From JBHGBM01 sp041946965 (lineage in GTDB: Bacteria > Acidobacteriota > Terriglobia > Bryobacterales > Bryobacteraceae), in assembly GCA_041946965.1 (NCBI GenBank), contig JBHGBM010000009.1:30033-94032 (forward strand): DNA of 64,000 nt. The letters are read 5' to 3'. Every line of letters starts with the position of its first letter. Position 1 is the first letter of the stretch. Positions 33,237 through 42,335 of the stretch are shown here, one piece after another. The position numbers were made by a program, and so were the translations under genes. Under the pieces are notes generated by a model. It saw only the letters and a program-made list of their open reading frames with translations, was not told the origin of the DNA and did not search any database.

Positions 33237-34265
33237 ATGGCTAAAGCTACGATGCGCGACGTGGCCCGGCTGGCGGGCGTTTCGATTGCCACTGTATCTT
33301 CGGTGATCAACGGAACGGCGCGCGTCAGCGAACGGCGGGCGGCGCTGGTGCTGAAGGCCATGGAAGCGCTCGACTACCACCCTGACCAGGTGGCGCGCAG
33401 CCTCAAAGTCGGCCGGACAAACGTGATTGGGATGGTCATCCCCGATATCACCAACGCGTTCTTTCCCGAGGTGGTGCGCGGGGCCGAGGATGCCGCGCGC
33501 AGCCAGGGATACTCGGTGATCCTGTGCAACTCCAACGAGGATCCCGAACAGGAGCGAAGCCATCTGAACACTCTCGCGTCCCGGCGAGTGGACGGCGTGC
33601 TCATCGCGTGCGCCGATGCCTTCAGCGCTTATGAGAGCCTGCGGCCGCGGCAGTTCCCGGTGGTCTTCGTGGACCGCATTCCGCGCGGTTTGAGCCGGGA
33701 CTCCGTGTGCACGAACAACATCGACGCGAGCCGGGCCGCCACGCGCCACCTCATCGAACTGGGACACGAGCGCATCGCCTTCATCAGCGGAAAGCTGACG
33801 CTTTCCCCCCACGCCGACCGGCTGGAGGGCTTCCGCAAGGCCATGCAGGAGGCCAACCTGGTGGTGCGCAACGAGTACGTCCGCTCCGGCGATCTGCGGG
33901 TGGACAGCGGCTACGTTTCGGCGTTGGAACTCGTGCAGGTTCCGGATCCGCCCACCGCCATTATCACCAGCAACAATAAGATGCTGCTCGGATGCATGCG
34001 CGCCCTGGCGGAGTCGAAAATTCCCTGCCCCGACCGCGTCAGTGTCATCGGCTTCGACGATTACGTCTGGACCGAGCACTTCACGCCGCGCATTACGGTG
34101 GTTGCGCAACCCACGTACGAGATTGGGCGGCGGGCCCTGGAGATGCTGCTGGACGGCATCCGCTCCGCGGCCGAAGGGCGGCAGACCTCGCACCCGGCGG
34201 TGCTGTTGAATGCCGAGCTGCGCATCCGGGAATCCACCGCGCCGCCCCGCACGGCTACGGTTTGA
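33237..34265 (+). CDS. LacI family transcriptional regulator
   Basis: A 342-residue repressor-type protein. The N-terminal helix-turn-helix is TMRDVARLAGVSIATVSSVI (about 5-24), with the hinge YHPDQVARSLKVGRTNVIG. The rest is a periplasmic-binding-protein-like sugar sensor (MVIPDITNAFFPEVVRGAED, SVIGFDDYVWTEHFTPRITV). It is downstream of the DegT/Gfo pair with its own -10 box. Its 3' end overlaps the end of the convergent hydrolase gene by 11 bases. The two AAACGTTT-type palindromes between the divergent operons at 40.7-40.9 kb are its most likely targets, because LacI proteins bind palindromes with a central CG. Confidence 0.95.
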   Translation: MAKATMRDVARLAGVSIATVSSVINGTARVSERRAALVLKAMEALDYHPDQVARSLKVGRTNVIGMVIPDITNAFFPEVVRGAEDAARSQGYSVILCNSNEDPEQERSHLNTLASRRVDGVLIACADAFSAYESLRPRQFPVVFVDRIPRGLSRDSVCTNNIDASRAATRHLIELGHERIAFISGKLTLSPHADRLEGFRKAMQEANLVVRNEYVRSGDLRVDSGYVSALELVQVPDPPTAIITSNNKMLLGCMRALAESKIPCPDRVSVIGFDDYVWTEHFTPRITVVAQPTYEIGRRALEMLLDGIRSAAEGRQTSHPAVLLNAELRIRESTAPPRTATV

Positions 34266-37029
34266 TCTTGACCACCCGGTACGGCGTGGCGGTGTGCGGA
34301 TCGGGATGGAACCAGCCGCTTCCACCGGCGTGGAGAATCTCGAAGTAATACATCAGGTCCCATTTCGCGGAGATTTCCGCGCCCGGAATGGTGAACGAGC
34401 GCTCGCCGGCGGCCAGCTCAATCGTCTTGAACTTCGCCTGCTGATTGACTGGACGATAGTGCAGGCGAATGCGCGTAACGCGATCCGCGGGCGAGATCTT
34501 CAGGCGAAGTTCGAGCGGTTGTCCAGCCGCGGCAAACCGCGGCGCCTGGTGTTCGATCTTCGGGCGCGGAAGGAGTTCCGGAAAGCGCTGCGGCGCAAGC
34601 GGCGCGCGGGATTGGGCGCCCTGGACCACCACGCCGCTGACCTCCCAGACGCCGGCGGGGAACGGGATATCCAGGAATCCGCCCTCCGCGTTCAGCGCGA
34701 GAGCGGTTTCGGTGCGGCCGGGATGCAACAGGCGGACGTTGTAGGCGCCGTTCCCGATGCGGACGCGGAAGGTCTGGGCGCCTTTGCCGCGGATGAAGTC
34801 GCGGTAGAGCACGTCGCGCGGCAGGTTGCGCGGCTCGGCCGCGGTGGCGCGCACTTCGGCGTAGGGCGTAAGCGGGATGGCCTCCGCGGCCCGCTCGCCG
34901 GCTGAGAGCCAACCGTAGCCGCGTTCTCCGGTGTAGAGGGTGTCCGGATCCACCGGACGGAAGCGCGGCGCGACGGTGTTGGCCACGACGAAGGCCTGGT
35001 TGTGGTAGGAGGCGGGATTCGGCGCGCGCACGGGGCCGCCGAAATCGAAGGCTGCGTCAAAGCGTCCGAATTTCTCCAGCACCGCGGCGCGCTCCCGCAC
35101 CAATTCCAGGTCGTGCCGGACGTAGGGCAGCTTCTCTTTCCAGTGCCCGACGTCGGCGGGGCCGAACGCCATTTCGGCGGGATACAGGCCGTCGGTCAGC
35201 CGCACCAGACGCTCCCAGACGGCGAGCGCGCCTTCCAGTTCGCGGGTGGCCGCATCCAGAGCGGCGCGGTCGGCGGTGGCATCGAAGTAGGCCGTCTGAT
35301 CGGCTGCGGCCTGTTTGTGCGCGTGGTACCGGGCCAGCAGCGAAAGCACCTCGAAATCGGGCCGGCTGGAACGCCACTCCACATTGTCCGCCGGGATCCT
35401 TTTCGCGGCGCGCGCCACGGCTTCCTCGGTGCGCCGCGCGAGCCCGTTCAGCAAGGCGGCCGTCTCGCGGGGCGTCTGCTTGGCCGAAGCCGTCCGGCTG
35501 ATCCGGTTCTGCACCGCTTCGGGAATCGTGCTGACGTAGCGCCAGTCGCTGGGCAGCACATCGCGGTAAGCGTCAAGCAGCCCGCCGGGATTGATTTCGG
35601 GCCAGATGTACATGTTGGGGTCGGCGAGATGCGCCGCCACAATCTCGTTCAGCACCCTGCCGGAGTTCCGGTAGGCTTCGAGGACATCCGGCGCCGCCGC
35701 GCCGAAGCGCCGCCGCAACTCGGCCAGCCAGACGGCATCGGATTCGGCGGGATTGTACGTGAGGCGGCCCCACAACTGATAGAACGCCCAGTAGCGCTCG
35801 AACTCCCATTTCCAGAACACGCGGTTCTTGTGCGCATCGGTGAAAATGCCCCAGCGGCCCGGACGGTTATCGAAGCCTTTCTGCGCCAGCGGCGGATCGA
35901 TTTCGAAGCCTACCGCGTCTCCGAGCGAGAAGGTGGAGGCCGCCCGGCGCACGTAGTCGGGATTTCCCCACAGCAGCAGCCGGTGAGACCCGAGTCCCCA
36001 AAGCTCAAAGTAGAACTGGTAGGAATGCGGCTTTTCGAGGAAGTTGAGATAGCTGTAGCCGGCATAAGTCTCCGCCGGCTGGTAGGGCCGGCCCAGGTCT
36101 TCGGCCCAGTACTTGGTGGAAACCCGCAGCGGAATTCCTACTTCCTCAGCCGCTTGAATCATGTCCTTGGCCACGGCCCAAGCGCGCAGATCCAGGTAGA
36201 CGGGCCGGCCGGCGTCGCGAATGGCGGCGAAGACATAGTTGCGATAGAACTCGTTGCGGTAGTCCTTGGGGATGCCGGACTCCTCGTTGGTCCGCATTTG
36301 CACGCTGCGGATGGCGGGGCAGAGTTGCAGGATCTTCTTGAGCGCCGCATAGCTGTATGGGCCGACGTTTTCGCGCGTGATGCCTTCGGTGGTGGGAATC
36401 ATCTTGTGGGGCGTAGTCTGGATGTTGTGCTCCCACACGCCCAGCGTGAAATCGATGCCGTGATCGGCGGCGGCCTGCGAAATGTAACGCAGCATCGCCA
36501 GGTTGCGCTCGCGGTCCGCATCGCTGAGGCCGGGCACGCGAATCTGCGGAAACTCAGGCAGCGCCAGCCAAAACGGATAGGGCGGCGCCAGATAGTTGGT
36601 CTGGTGCGCGAAAACGAGGTTGAAGCGGTTGAACCGGTTGCGCGCCAGCATGGCGAAATACCGGTCCCAGTATTCGTTCGAGTAATACCATTCGCGTTCC
36701 AGGTCGCGGTTGTGCAGGAAGTAGCGGATGCCGCGCATGGGCACCGCCGGGCAGCCGGCGGCGCTGGCGATGCGGCCCGTGCCGCGAATCTGCTCCGCGG
36801 CAGCCAGCAGCCCGTACATGAGGCCACGCTCATCGCCGCCCGTAACCGCACCGGGACTCACGGTGTAACATTCCGGCTTGCCGTCCGGAAGCACTTTCGC
36901 CGTGACCGAAGCCGCCCTGCCCGCGAGCCCGCGTGAGGCGAAGGCGCGCTCCAGTTCCTCCCGGCCGAATTCGAGAGGCCCGGCCGCGAGCGGCGCGGCC
37001 AGAGTGAGGATCAAAGAGATGCGATGCAT
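34255..37029 (-). CDS. Secreted glycoside hydrolase-like protein with GH67N/GH20-type N-terminal domain
   Basis: A 924-residue exported protein (signal peptide MHRISLILTLAAPLAAG). The first ~110 residues (FGREELERAFASRG...YTVSPGA...GLMYGLLAAAEQI) fit the small alpha/beta domain that precedes the TIM barrel in GH67 alpha-glucuronidases and GH20 hexosaminidases. The barrel follows with MRGIRYFLHNRDLEREWYY, NRFNRFNLVF, QMRTNEESGIP (candidate catalytic acids), YSYLNFLEKPHSY and YIWPEINPGGLLD. The C-terminal part is beta-sandwich. It starts one base after the receptor stop and is therefore in one operon with it. The substrate is unknown; a uronic-acid or hexosamine linkage is a guess from the fold. 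Confidence 0.7.
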   Translation of the reverse strand: MHRISLILTLAAPLAAGPLEFGREELERAFASRGLAGRAASVTAKVLPDGKPECYTVSPGAVTGGDERGLMYGLLAAAEQIRGTGRIASAAGCPAVPMRGIRYFLHNRDLEREWYYSNEYWDRYFAMLARNRFNRFNLVFAHQTNYLAPPYPFWLALPEFPQIRVPGLSDADRERNLAMLRYISQAAADHGIDFTLGVWEHNIQTTPHKMIPTTEGITRENVGPYSYAALKKILQLCPAIRSVQMRTNEESGIPKDYRNEFYRNYVFAAIRDAGRPVYLDLRAWAVAKDMIQAAEEVGIPLRVSTKYWAEDLGRPYQPAETYAGYSYLNFLEKPHSYQFYFELWGLGSHRLLLWGNPDYVRRAASTFSLGDAVGFEIDPPLAQKGFDNRPGRWGIFTDAHKNRVFWKWEFERYWAFYQLWGRLTYNPAESDAVWLAELRRRFGAAAPDVLEAYRNSGRVLNEIVAAHLADPNMYIWPEINPGGLLDAYRDVLPSDWRYVSTIPEAVQNRISRTASAKQTPRETAALLNGLARRTEEAVARAAKRIPADNVEWRSSRPDFEVLSLLARYHAHKQAAADQTAYFDATADRAALDAATRELEGALAVWERLVRLTDGLYPAEMAFGPADVGHWKEKLPYVRHDLELVRERAAVLEKFGRFDAAFDFGGPVRAPNPASYHNQAFVVANTVAPRFRPVDPDTLYTGERGYGWLSAGERAAEAIPLTPYAEVRATAAEPRNLPRDVLYRDFIRGKGAQTFRVRIGNGAYNVRLLHPGRTETALALNAEGGFLDIPFPAGVWEVSGVVVQGAQSRAPLAPQRFPELLPRPKIEHQAPRFAAAGQPLELRLKISPADRVTRIRLHYRPVNQQAKFKTIELAAGERSFTIPGAEISAKWDLMYYFEILHAGGSGWFHPDPHTATPYRVVKIKP

Positions 37030-37030
37030 G

Positions 37031-40000
37031 TCAGAAACTCAGCCGCCCCATGATCTGAATGAACCGGTTGACGGCGTTCGTCTGGCTGGTGATCCTGCCG
37101 AAATTCGTGGAGTAGGGGTCCGTGCTCGGGTTCGACATCTGGGAGCGGTTCTGGAGGTTGATGACGTCCAGCCGCAACTGGAATTTGACACGCTCGCTGA
37201 AATCGAATTTCTTGGCGAGATTGCCGTTCCAGTTGTTGGTCATATCGCCGCGCAGTTCTTCGACGCGCGTGGGGAAGACGCGCCGGTGATAAGCGGCGGG
37301 ACCGCGCGCCGGGTTGCGCTCGAAATCGGCGGTGTTGAACCAGCGATCCCAGGTGCGATCGACATTGAGGATGTTGCCGCGGTCGTTGCCGTAGTAGAAG
37401 ACGTTGCCCCAGTCCAGCACCGGGCCGGGCTGATACTCGTAGGTGAGGCTTACCTGCCAACCTCCCACGATGTAATTTAGCCCGCGGCCCACGCCGCCCA
37501 GCAACGGCTTTCCCTTGCCGAAGGGCATCTCCATCACCGCGCTTCCGACCACGCGGTGCGGGCGCCCGTTGTTGGAGATGACGTCGGCCGGTTCGGGGTC
37601 CCATTCGTTTAGAAATACGTCGGCGCGGCGGACCCGCAGGGCGGTGTACCCGACGTTCAGGTTGAAGCCGTTGGCAAACCGCCGGTTGAGGCTGGCTTCG
37701 AAGTCGTGGCTGGTGTAGTAGCCCTCGGGAGAATTGGTCCGGGTGAGTCCGTTCATTTGCGGGAAGGCCCGCAGCAACTGTTGCCGGCGGATGGTCCCAG
37801 AGGTGTAAAAGCTCAGCGTGCTCATGTCCTGGTAGAGCAATGGCTGCGACTGCGCCAGCGAAGCGAAATTGGCAAGGCGGAACGGGTTGGGGACGTTCGC
37901 ATTCAGGAAAGTGGCGTTGGCGTCGTTGCGGACCAGCCCGTCGGCCCAGTACTTTTCCGGAAGGATGTCGAGTTTTCTGGAGATGAGCACGTCGTCGGAG
38001 TAGGAACCCGCGTAGGCGGCTTCGACCACGGTTTCGGCGCCGAGCTGCCGCTGCACGGAGACCCGCCACCGCTGCTGGCGGGGGTGCGGCGTATTGTAGT
38101 CGCTGAAAGAGAAACCGCGGCCTACCTTCCCCATGGCCCCCAGCGCCGTGCGCACCGGCTGGTCGAAGCGGGTGCCGTTGGCACGCAGCGGGAAGGGGTC
38201 GAACAGCGGAGTGCCTCCGTTGGCCGGGTTGGCCCGCCCCTGAAAATTCCAGTGAGCGCCGAAGTCGTTGGTGAGGACCGTGCTGGTGGTGCGAGCGAAT
38301 CCCGACTGGTCGATGTTGTAGTTGAGAACGTTTAAGGTGTCGTAGTAGATGCCGTAGCCGGCCCGGACCACGGTCTTGGGAGTGATTTGCCAGGCGGCGC
38401 CGATGCGCGGCAGCCACATCAACTGGCTCTTGAAGAGGCTGCGCGAGCGGCCGCCCACGCCCGCGTAGTACGATCCGCCGCGCACCTGGAACTGCGAGGC
38501 GGGCAGTTCGGCGAGCGGCGCCGCCGCATAGGCCGCCTGCGCCGCCGCGGCGATGGGCAGCTCGAGCGTGGGGTCGAAACCGCTGATCATGCGGTTGTAG
38601 CGTTCCGTGCCCCCGTTCTCCCATTCCACCCTCAAGCCCATGTTGAGCGTGAGTTTCGGCGTGACGCGCCAACTGTCCTGGAGGAAGCCCGCGTGGTAAG
38701 GCGTGTGGGTGGCGTAGCTCTCCCAGGTGTCCACCGTCATGCTGTCCGGAATTCCGAGAATGAAGGCCGCCCAGCCGAGGCCGAGATCCACCGAAGGAGT
38801 GAAGTCGTCGTCATTCCGCTTCATGAAGGCCCGGCTGAAGTTGAAATTGCCGCTGGTGTTGCGGATCAACTGATCGGCGGTGCGGAACATCTGGCGCGTG
38901 TCGAAGGCGGCCCGCAGGGTGTGGCCGCCGCGGATGTGGGTCATCTCCGCCTTGGCGGTCAGCATGCGGAAATCGACGAAGTTTTCGAGACCGGTCGGGC
39001 TGATCCTGGTGTAGCCCGCCACGTTCATCAGCGGCAGGATGGGATAGTCGCCCGCCTTCTCGTCCAGATAGGACGGCAGCCCGAGGCTGGAGGGCTTGTA
39101 GCTGCGCGGGGTGGGCTGGACGTTGCCCTCCATGAACTGGTTGGCCGAAACGGTGAAGTCGAAGATGGTGCGCGGGGATTTGGTCCACACGACATCGTAG
39201 GTCGCGCCCCGGTTTTCGCGCACCAGTCCGGAGGAGTTCAAACCGCGGGCGGTCTCGTAGGTCCAGTCGCTGGCATCCTCGAGAACGTCGTTGAATGACC
39301 ACCGGCCGAACATGCGCCAGGCTTCATTCACCTGGTAATCCACGCGGTTGGAAAGCGCCTTGTAATCCCACTTGAACGGCATCGCGGTGGCAAGGTAGTT
39401 GTTTACGGGCTGGTTCCCGGCCGGGATGGGGTTGTTCGGCAGCGGATACAGCTTCATGATGGTGTCGTAAGCCGGATTGACGAAGCGGCTTCTCGGAATG
39501 ATGTTGCCGGGAAAAGGCGTGCGGACGTAGTGCGTCGGCCGGGCGGCGTCGGGAATCACGGTGAGCGGATCGTGGATGATGTAACGCGCCGGGCTGGGGA
39601 GGGTCAGCATGTCGCTGAAGTCGCCGTTACGCGCGTTGAGGGTGGGCACGGTGCGGTTGATGGAGTTCGGGTCCGGACTCTTGGAGTCTTTGAACCCGCT
39701 ATAGGTGAAGAACCAGAACATCTTGTTCCGGCCGTCGAACACCTTGGGGATGAAGACCGGGCCGGCAGCCGAAACTCCCCAGTTATTGGAGCGCCCCGAA
39801 TTCTGTTTGGGGGTGTCGCGCAACTGGTTGGCCAGGGCGGAATTGCCCGCGGCTTCGGCGGCCGCGATCCGCCGGTAGTAATTCTGCTTCACGAAGAAAC
39901 TGGTGGCCTGCCAGCGCTGCTGCCAGTGCTGCTCGGTGAGGGTTCCGTGGACCTGGTTGGTGCCCGATTTCGAGATCATCTGGACGGCCAGTCCGGCGGT

Positions 40001-40687
40001 CTGGCCGACCGAGGCGTCGAAATTCGAGGTCTCGACCTTGAACTCGGCGATGGAATCGGCGTACGGCAGATACGCCACGTGGCGGTCGCCGCCCATGTTG
40101 GGCGTGCCGTCAACGGTCCATGTATTGCCGCCCAGGTTGGCGTTCACCTGGTAGTCGGAGGCGGCGATGATGGAGTGCATGGCGACATAGTTATTGACGC
40201 CGCCGCTCTGGATGCCCGGGGTGAGCTTCACCAACAGCATGGCGCTGTTGCTGAACACCGGCAGTTCCATAACGGTCTTGTTGTCCAGCACGCGGCCGGA
40301 GCTGACCGCGTTGGTCTCCAGCAGCGGCGCCTGCGCGGTGATCACCACGGTTTCGGCGACCGCGCCGAGTTCCAGCGGGATGCCCACCTCGACGCGCGAG
40401 GAAACGGGAAGCACGATGCCGGTCCGCGACGAACGCTTGAAGCCTTGGGCCTCGGCCGTTACTTCATACGTGCCGGGCATCAGCAGGTTGGCCTCGTAAT
40501 ATCCGGTTGCATTGGTCTCAAAATGCAGCGTCACGCCGGTTTCCGAATTCTTTACCGCGACCTTGGCGCCGGGGACGGCGGCGCCCTGCGGATCCAGCAC
40601 ACGGCCGAACAGCATGCTGCGGGTCTCCTGCGCGTTGAGGGGCAGGAGAGCGAGGAGAAGGGCAATTCCGATTCTTGGCGAGTACAT
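37031..40687 (-). CDS. TonB-dependent-receptor-like outer membrane protein with carboxypeptidase regulatory-like domain
   Basis: A 1218-residue outer-membrane protein. A signal peptide (IGIALLLALLPLNAQ) is followed by the carboxypeptidase-regulatory-like domain (MLFGRVLDPQGAAVPGAKVA) and a plug region that ends with TWTVDGTPNMGGDRHVAYLP. The long barrel ends in IQIMGRLSF. It is clearly paralogous to the receptor at 43199: both share LTEQHWQQRW and KQ.SGRSNNW-type blocks in the same order. The longer frame upstream of ATG 40687 has no signal peptide. It is divergent from the isomerase operon, with a promoter and an AAAACGTTTT palindrome upstream. Confidence 0.93.
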   Translation of the reverse strand: MYSPRIGIALLLALLPLNAQETRSMLFGRVLDPQGAAVPGAKVAVKNSETGVTLHFETNATGYYEANLLMPGTYEVTAEAQGFKRSSRTGIVLPVSSRVEVGIPLELGAVAETVVITAQAPLLETNAVSSGRVLDNKTVMELPVFSNSAMLLVKLTPGIQSGGVNNYVAMHSIIAASDYQVNANLGGNTWTVDGTPNMGGDRHVAYLPYADSIAEFKVETSNFDASVGQTAGLAVQMISKSGTNQVHGTLTEQHWQQRWQATSFFVKQNYYRRIAAAEAAGNSALANQLRDTPKQNSGRSNNWGVSAAGPVFIPKVFDGRNKMFWFFTYSGFKDSKSPDPNSINRTVPTLNARNGDFSDMLTLPSPARYIIHDPLTVIPDAARPTHYVRTPFPGNIIPRSRFVNPAYDTIMKLYPLPNNPIPAGNQPVNNYLATAMPFKWDYKALSNRVDYQVNEAWRMFGRWSFNDVLEDASDWTYETARGLNSSGLVRENRGATYDVVWTKSPRTIFDFTVSANQFMEGNVQPTPRSYKPSSLGLPSYLDEKAGDYPILPLMNVAGYTRISPTGLENFVDFRMLTAKAEMTHIRGGHTLRAAFDTRQMFRTADQLIRNTSGNFNFSRAFMKRNDDDFTPSVDLGLGWAAFILGIPDSMTVDTWESYATHTPYHAGFLQDSWRVTPKLTLNMGLRVEWENGGTERYNRMISGFDPTLELPIAAAAQAAYAAAPLAELPASQFQVRGGSYYAGVGGRSRSLFKSQLMWLPRIGAAWQITPKTVVRAGYGIYYDTLNVLNYNIDQSGFARTTSTVLTNDFGAHWNFQGRANPANGGTPLFDPFPLRANGTRFDQPVRTALGAMGKVGRGFSFSDYNTPHPRQQRWRVSVQRQLGAETVVEAAYAGSYSDDVLISRKLDILPEKYWADGLVRNDANATFLNANVPNPFRLANFASLAQSQPLLYQDMSTLSFYTSGTIRRQQLLRAFPQMNGLTRTNSPEGYYTSHDFEASLNRRFANGFNLNVGYTALRVRRADVFLNEWDPEPADVISNNGRPHRVVGSAVMEMPFGKGKPLLGGVGRGLNYIVGGWQVSLTYEYQPGPVLDWGNVFYYGNDRGNILNVDRTWDRWFNTADFERNPARGPAAYHRRVFPTRVEELRGDMTNNWNGNLAKKFDFSERVKFQLRLDVINLQNRSQMSNPSTDPYSTNFGRITSQTNAVNRFIQIMGRLSF

Positions 40688-40712
40688 GTTTGGCGACGAA
40701 GAGCCTCGCCAG

Positions 40713-40742
40713 AGTGTAACGCCGCCAGGCCGCTCCTGTAAA
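40713..40742 (-). promoter_or_regulatory. Promoter of the minus-strand receptor/hydrolase operon
   Basis: On the minus strand TTTACA (40742-40737), an 18-base spacer, then TACACT (40718-40713), 25 bases before the receptor ATG. The -35 is identical to that of the divergent plus-strand promoter, and an AAAACGTTTT palindrome begins 9 bases upstream of it. Confidence 0.5.
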
Positions 40743-40751
40743 GCGGTTTCT

Positions 40752-40761
40752 AAAACGTTTT
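40752..40761. promoter_or_regulatory. LacI-type operator palindrome AAAACGTTTT
   Basis: A perfect 10-bp palindrome with the central CG usual for LacI-family sites, in the surrounding TTTCTAAAACGTTTTGGAG. It lies upstream of the minus-strand promoter. A similar site lies 89 bases away at 40842-40849. Confidence 0.6.
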
Positions 40762-40841
40762 GGAGCGCATTTGGCCAGGTCAGCGGAAGTCGCAAGGGCG
40801 GAGATCACTCAAGAAGAAGCAAATCCGTCCGGCGCGTTCCT

Positions 40842-40849
40842 AAACGTTT
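40842..40849. promoter_or_regulatory. Second LacI-type operator (TAAACGTTTC)
   Basis: AAACGTTT is a perfect 8-bp palindrome, in the surrounding TTCCTAAACGTTTCAGAT. It begins the same way as the first site (TTcCTAAA and TTTCTAAAA) and ends 10 bases before the TTTACA of the plus-strand promoter. The centres are 89 bases apart, which would allow looping between the two. Confidence 0.6.
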
Positions 40850-40859
40850 CAGATCTTGC

Positions 40860-40888
40860 TTTACACCCGGGCGGAGCGCGTATATACT
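40860..40888 (+). promoter_or_regulatory. Promoter of the plus-strand isomerase/receptor/GH operon
   Basis: TTTACA (40860-40865), exactly 17 bases, then TATACT (40883-40888). The predicted transcription start is near 40895-40897 and the ATG is at 40898, so the mRNA would be leaderless or nearly so. Confidence 0.65.
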
Positions 40889-40897
40889 CCAGAGAAG

Positions 40898-42334
40898 ATG
40901 AAGAGACCCGAAGACCTGCCCGCAGCCGGCGAGCCCTTCCGCGTTGGGATCCTGAGTTTCTCCGATGGCCGCCGCCGGGTACACGAGACCCTGGCCGGCG
41001 TGATCGAAAGGCACGATGCCACCTTGCGCCAGGCGCTGGCGCGCGACTCCCTGCTGGCGCTGCTCGATCCCGTCGAGATTGCGAACTCGTCGCGGGCGGC
41101 GCGGGACGGGGCGCGGAAGATGCAGGCGGCGGGCCTTGAGGCAGCGATCTTCAATATTCCGGTGTTCGCCTTTCCCAACTACAGCCTGCTGGCCGCCAGG
41201 CTTCTCGATATGCCGCTGATGCTGGTGTCTCCCAAAGACCCCACACTCCCCGGACTGGGCGGGATCATGGCCGCGCACGGGGCCATGGCGCAAATCGGCC
41301 TGAAAAGCTACAAGCTGTGGGGCGACGTTGCGGCCGACGCCGAACTGTCGGGTTCACTTTCCGCTTTCTGCCGCGCCTCGGGCGTGATCCGCCGCATGCG
41401 GGGCAGCGTGTACGGACTGATCGGCGGGCGCAGTATCGGTATGAACACCGGCGCGGTGAGTCCCGCGGAGTGGATGAAGGTGTTCGGGGTGGATGTGGAG
41501 CACATCGATCAACTCGAAATCGTGCGGCGCGCGGCGGCGGTCGATGAGGAAGAGGTCGAGCGGGCTTACGCCTGGCTGACGGGCAACCTGGGCAAGGTTT
41601 CCACCGAAGGCAAGGCCGCGCCGGAACATGTCAAGCAGCAGATCCGGCACTACATCGCCACCCGCGGCCTGATTGAGGATTTCGGCCTGGATTTCGTCAG
41701 CGTGAAGTGCCACTACGACCTGAGCGAATACTTCGTCACCAACTGCCTCTCCGCCATGGCGCTGAACGATCCCTACGACTGGAACGGGCCCAAGCGTCCC
41801 ACCATGATGGCGTGTGAGGCCGACGGCGACGGGGCGCTGACCATGCAGGTCCTCAAGCTCATCAGCGGGTACCCGTCGCTGCTGTTCGACATGCGCAGCT
41901 ACGACCAGGCCAACGAACTGTTCGTCTGCTGCAATTGCGGCGCGCAACCCTCCTGGTACGCGGCGCGAAGCGAGGATCCGAATGAGAACCTGGCGAAGGT
42001 CTTTCTCGAGCCGGTCATTCCCAAGTACGGCGGCGGAGGCGGCCATTTCGCCTACGTATGCCGGGAAGGGCCGGTAACGGTGGCGCGGCTGACGCGTGTG
42101 AATGGACGTTACCGCATGTTCCTGGCGGCGGGCGAATTTGTGAACATGCCCCGCGAGAAGATGCGCGAGACGTGCGCCGCCTGGCCGCACGGATACCTGC
42201 GCATGAACGTGAAGCCGCGGGATTTTCTTAACGTGTTCAACACCAACCATGCGCACGTGGCGCCGGGCGATCACCGCGAGGCGCTGCGGTATTACTGCCG
42301 GATGATGGACTTCGAAACGGACCTGGTGAACTGA
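40898..42334 (+). CDS. L-fucose/L-arabinose isomerase family protein
   Basis: A 478-residue cytosolic aldose-ketose isomerase. Likely metal ligands by comparison with FucI are Glu307 in ACEADGDGALTMQ, Asp331 in LLFDMRSYD and a C-terminal His in NTNHAHVAPGDH (about 451-453). It is shorter than FucI (about 590), as in the general Fuc/Ara-isomerase-like group, and its sugar cannot be told from sequence. A longer frame begins at TTG 40856 but that lies inside the promoter; the ATG at 40898 follows the -10 box closely. First gene of a seven-gene operon with gaps of 1 to 23 bases; the divergent operon shares its control region. Confidence 0.85.
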   Translation: MKRPEDLPAAGEPFRVGILSFSDGRRRVHETLAGVIERHDATLRQALARDSLLALLDPVEIANSSRAARDGARKMQAAGLEAAIFNIPVFAFPNYSLLAARLLDMPLMLVSPKDPTLPGLGGIMAAHGAMAQIGLKSYKLWGDVAADAELSGSLSAFCRASGVIRRMRGSVYGLIGGRSIGMNTGAVSPAEWMKVFGVDVEHIDQLEIVRRAAAVDEEEVERAYAWLTGNLGKVSTEGKAAPEHVKQQIRHYIATRGLIEDFGLDFVSVKCHYDLSEYFVTNCLSAMALNDPYDWNGPKRPTMMACEADGDGALTMQVLKLISGYPSLLFDMRSYDQANELFVCCNCGAQPSWYAARSEDPNENLAKVFLEPVIPKYGGGGGHFAYVCREGPVTVARLTRVNGRYRMFLAAGEFVNMPREKMRETCAAWPHGYLRMNVKPRDFLNVFNTNHAHVAPGDHREALRYYCRMMDFETDLVN

Positions 42335-42335
42335 C

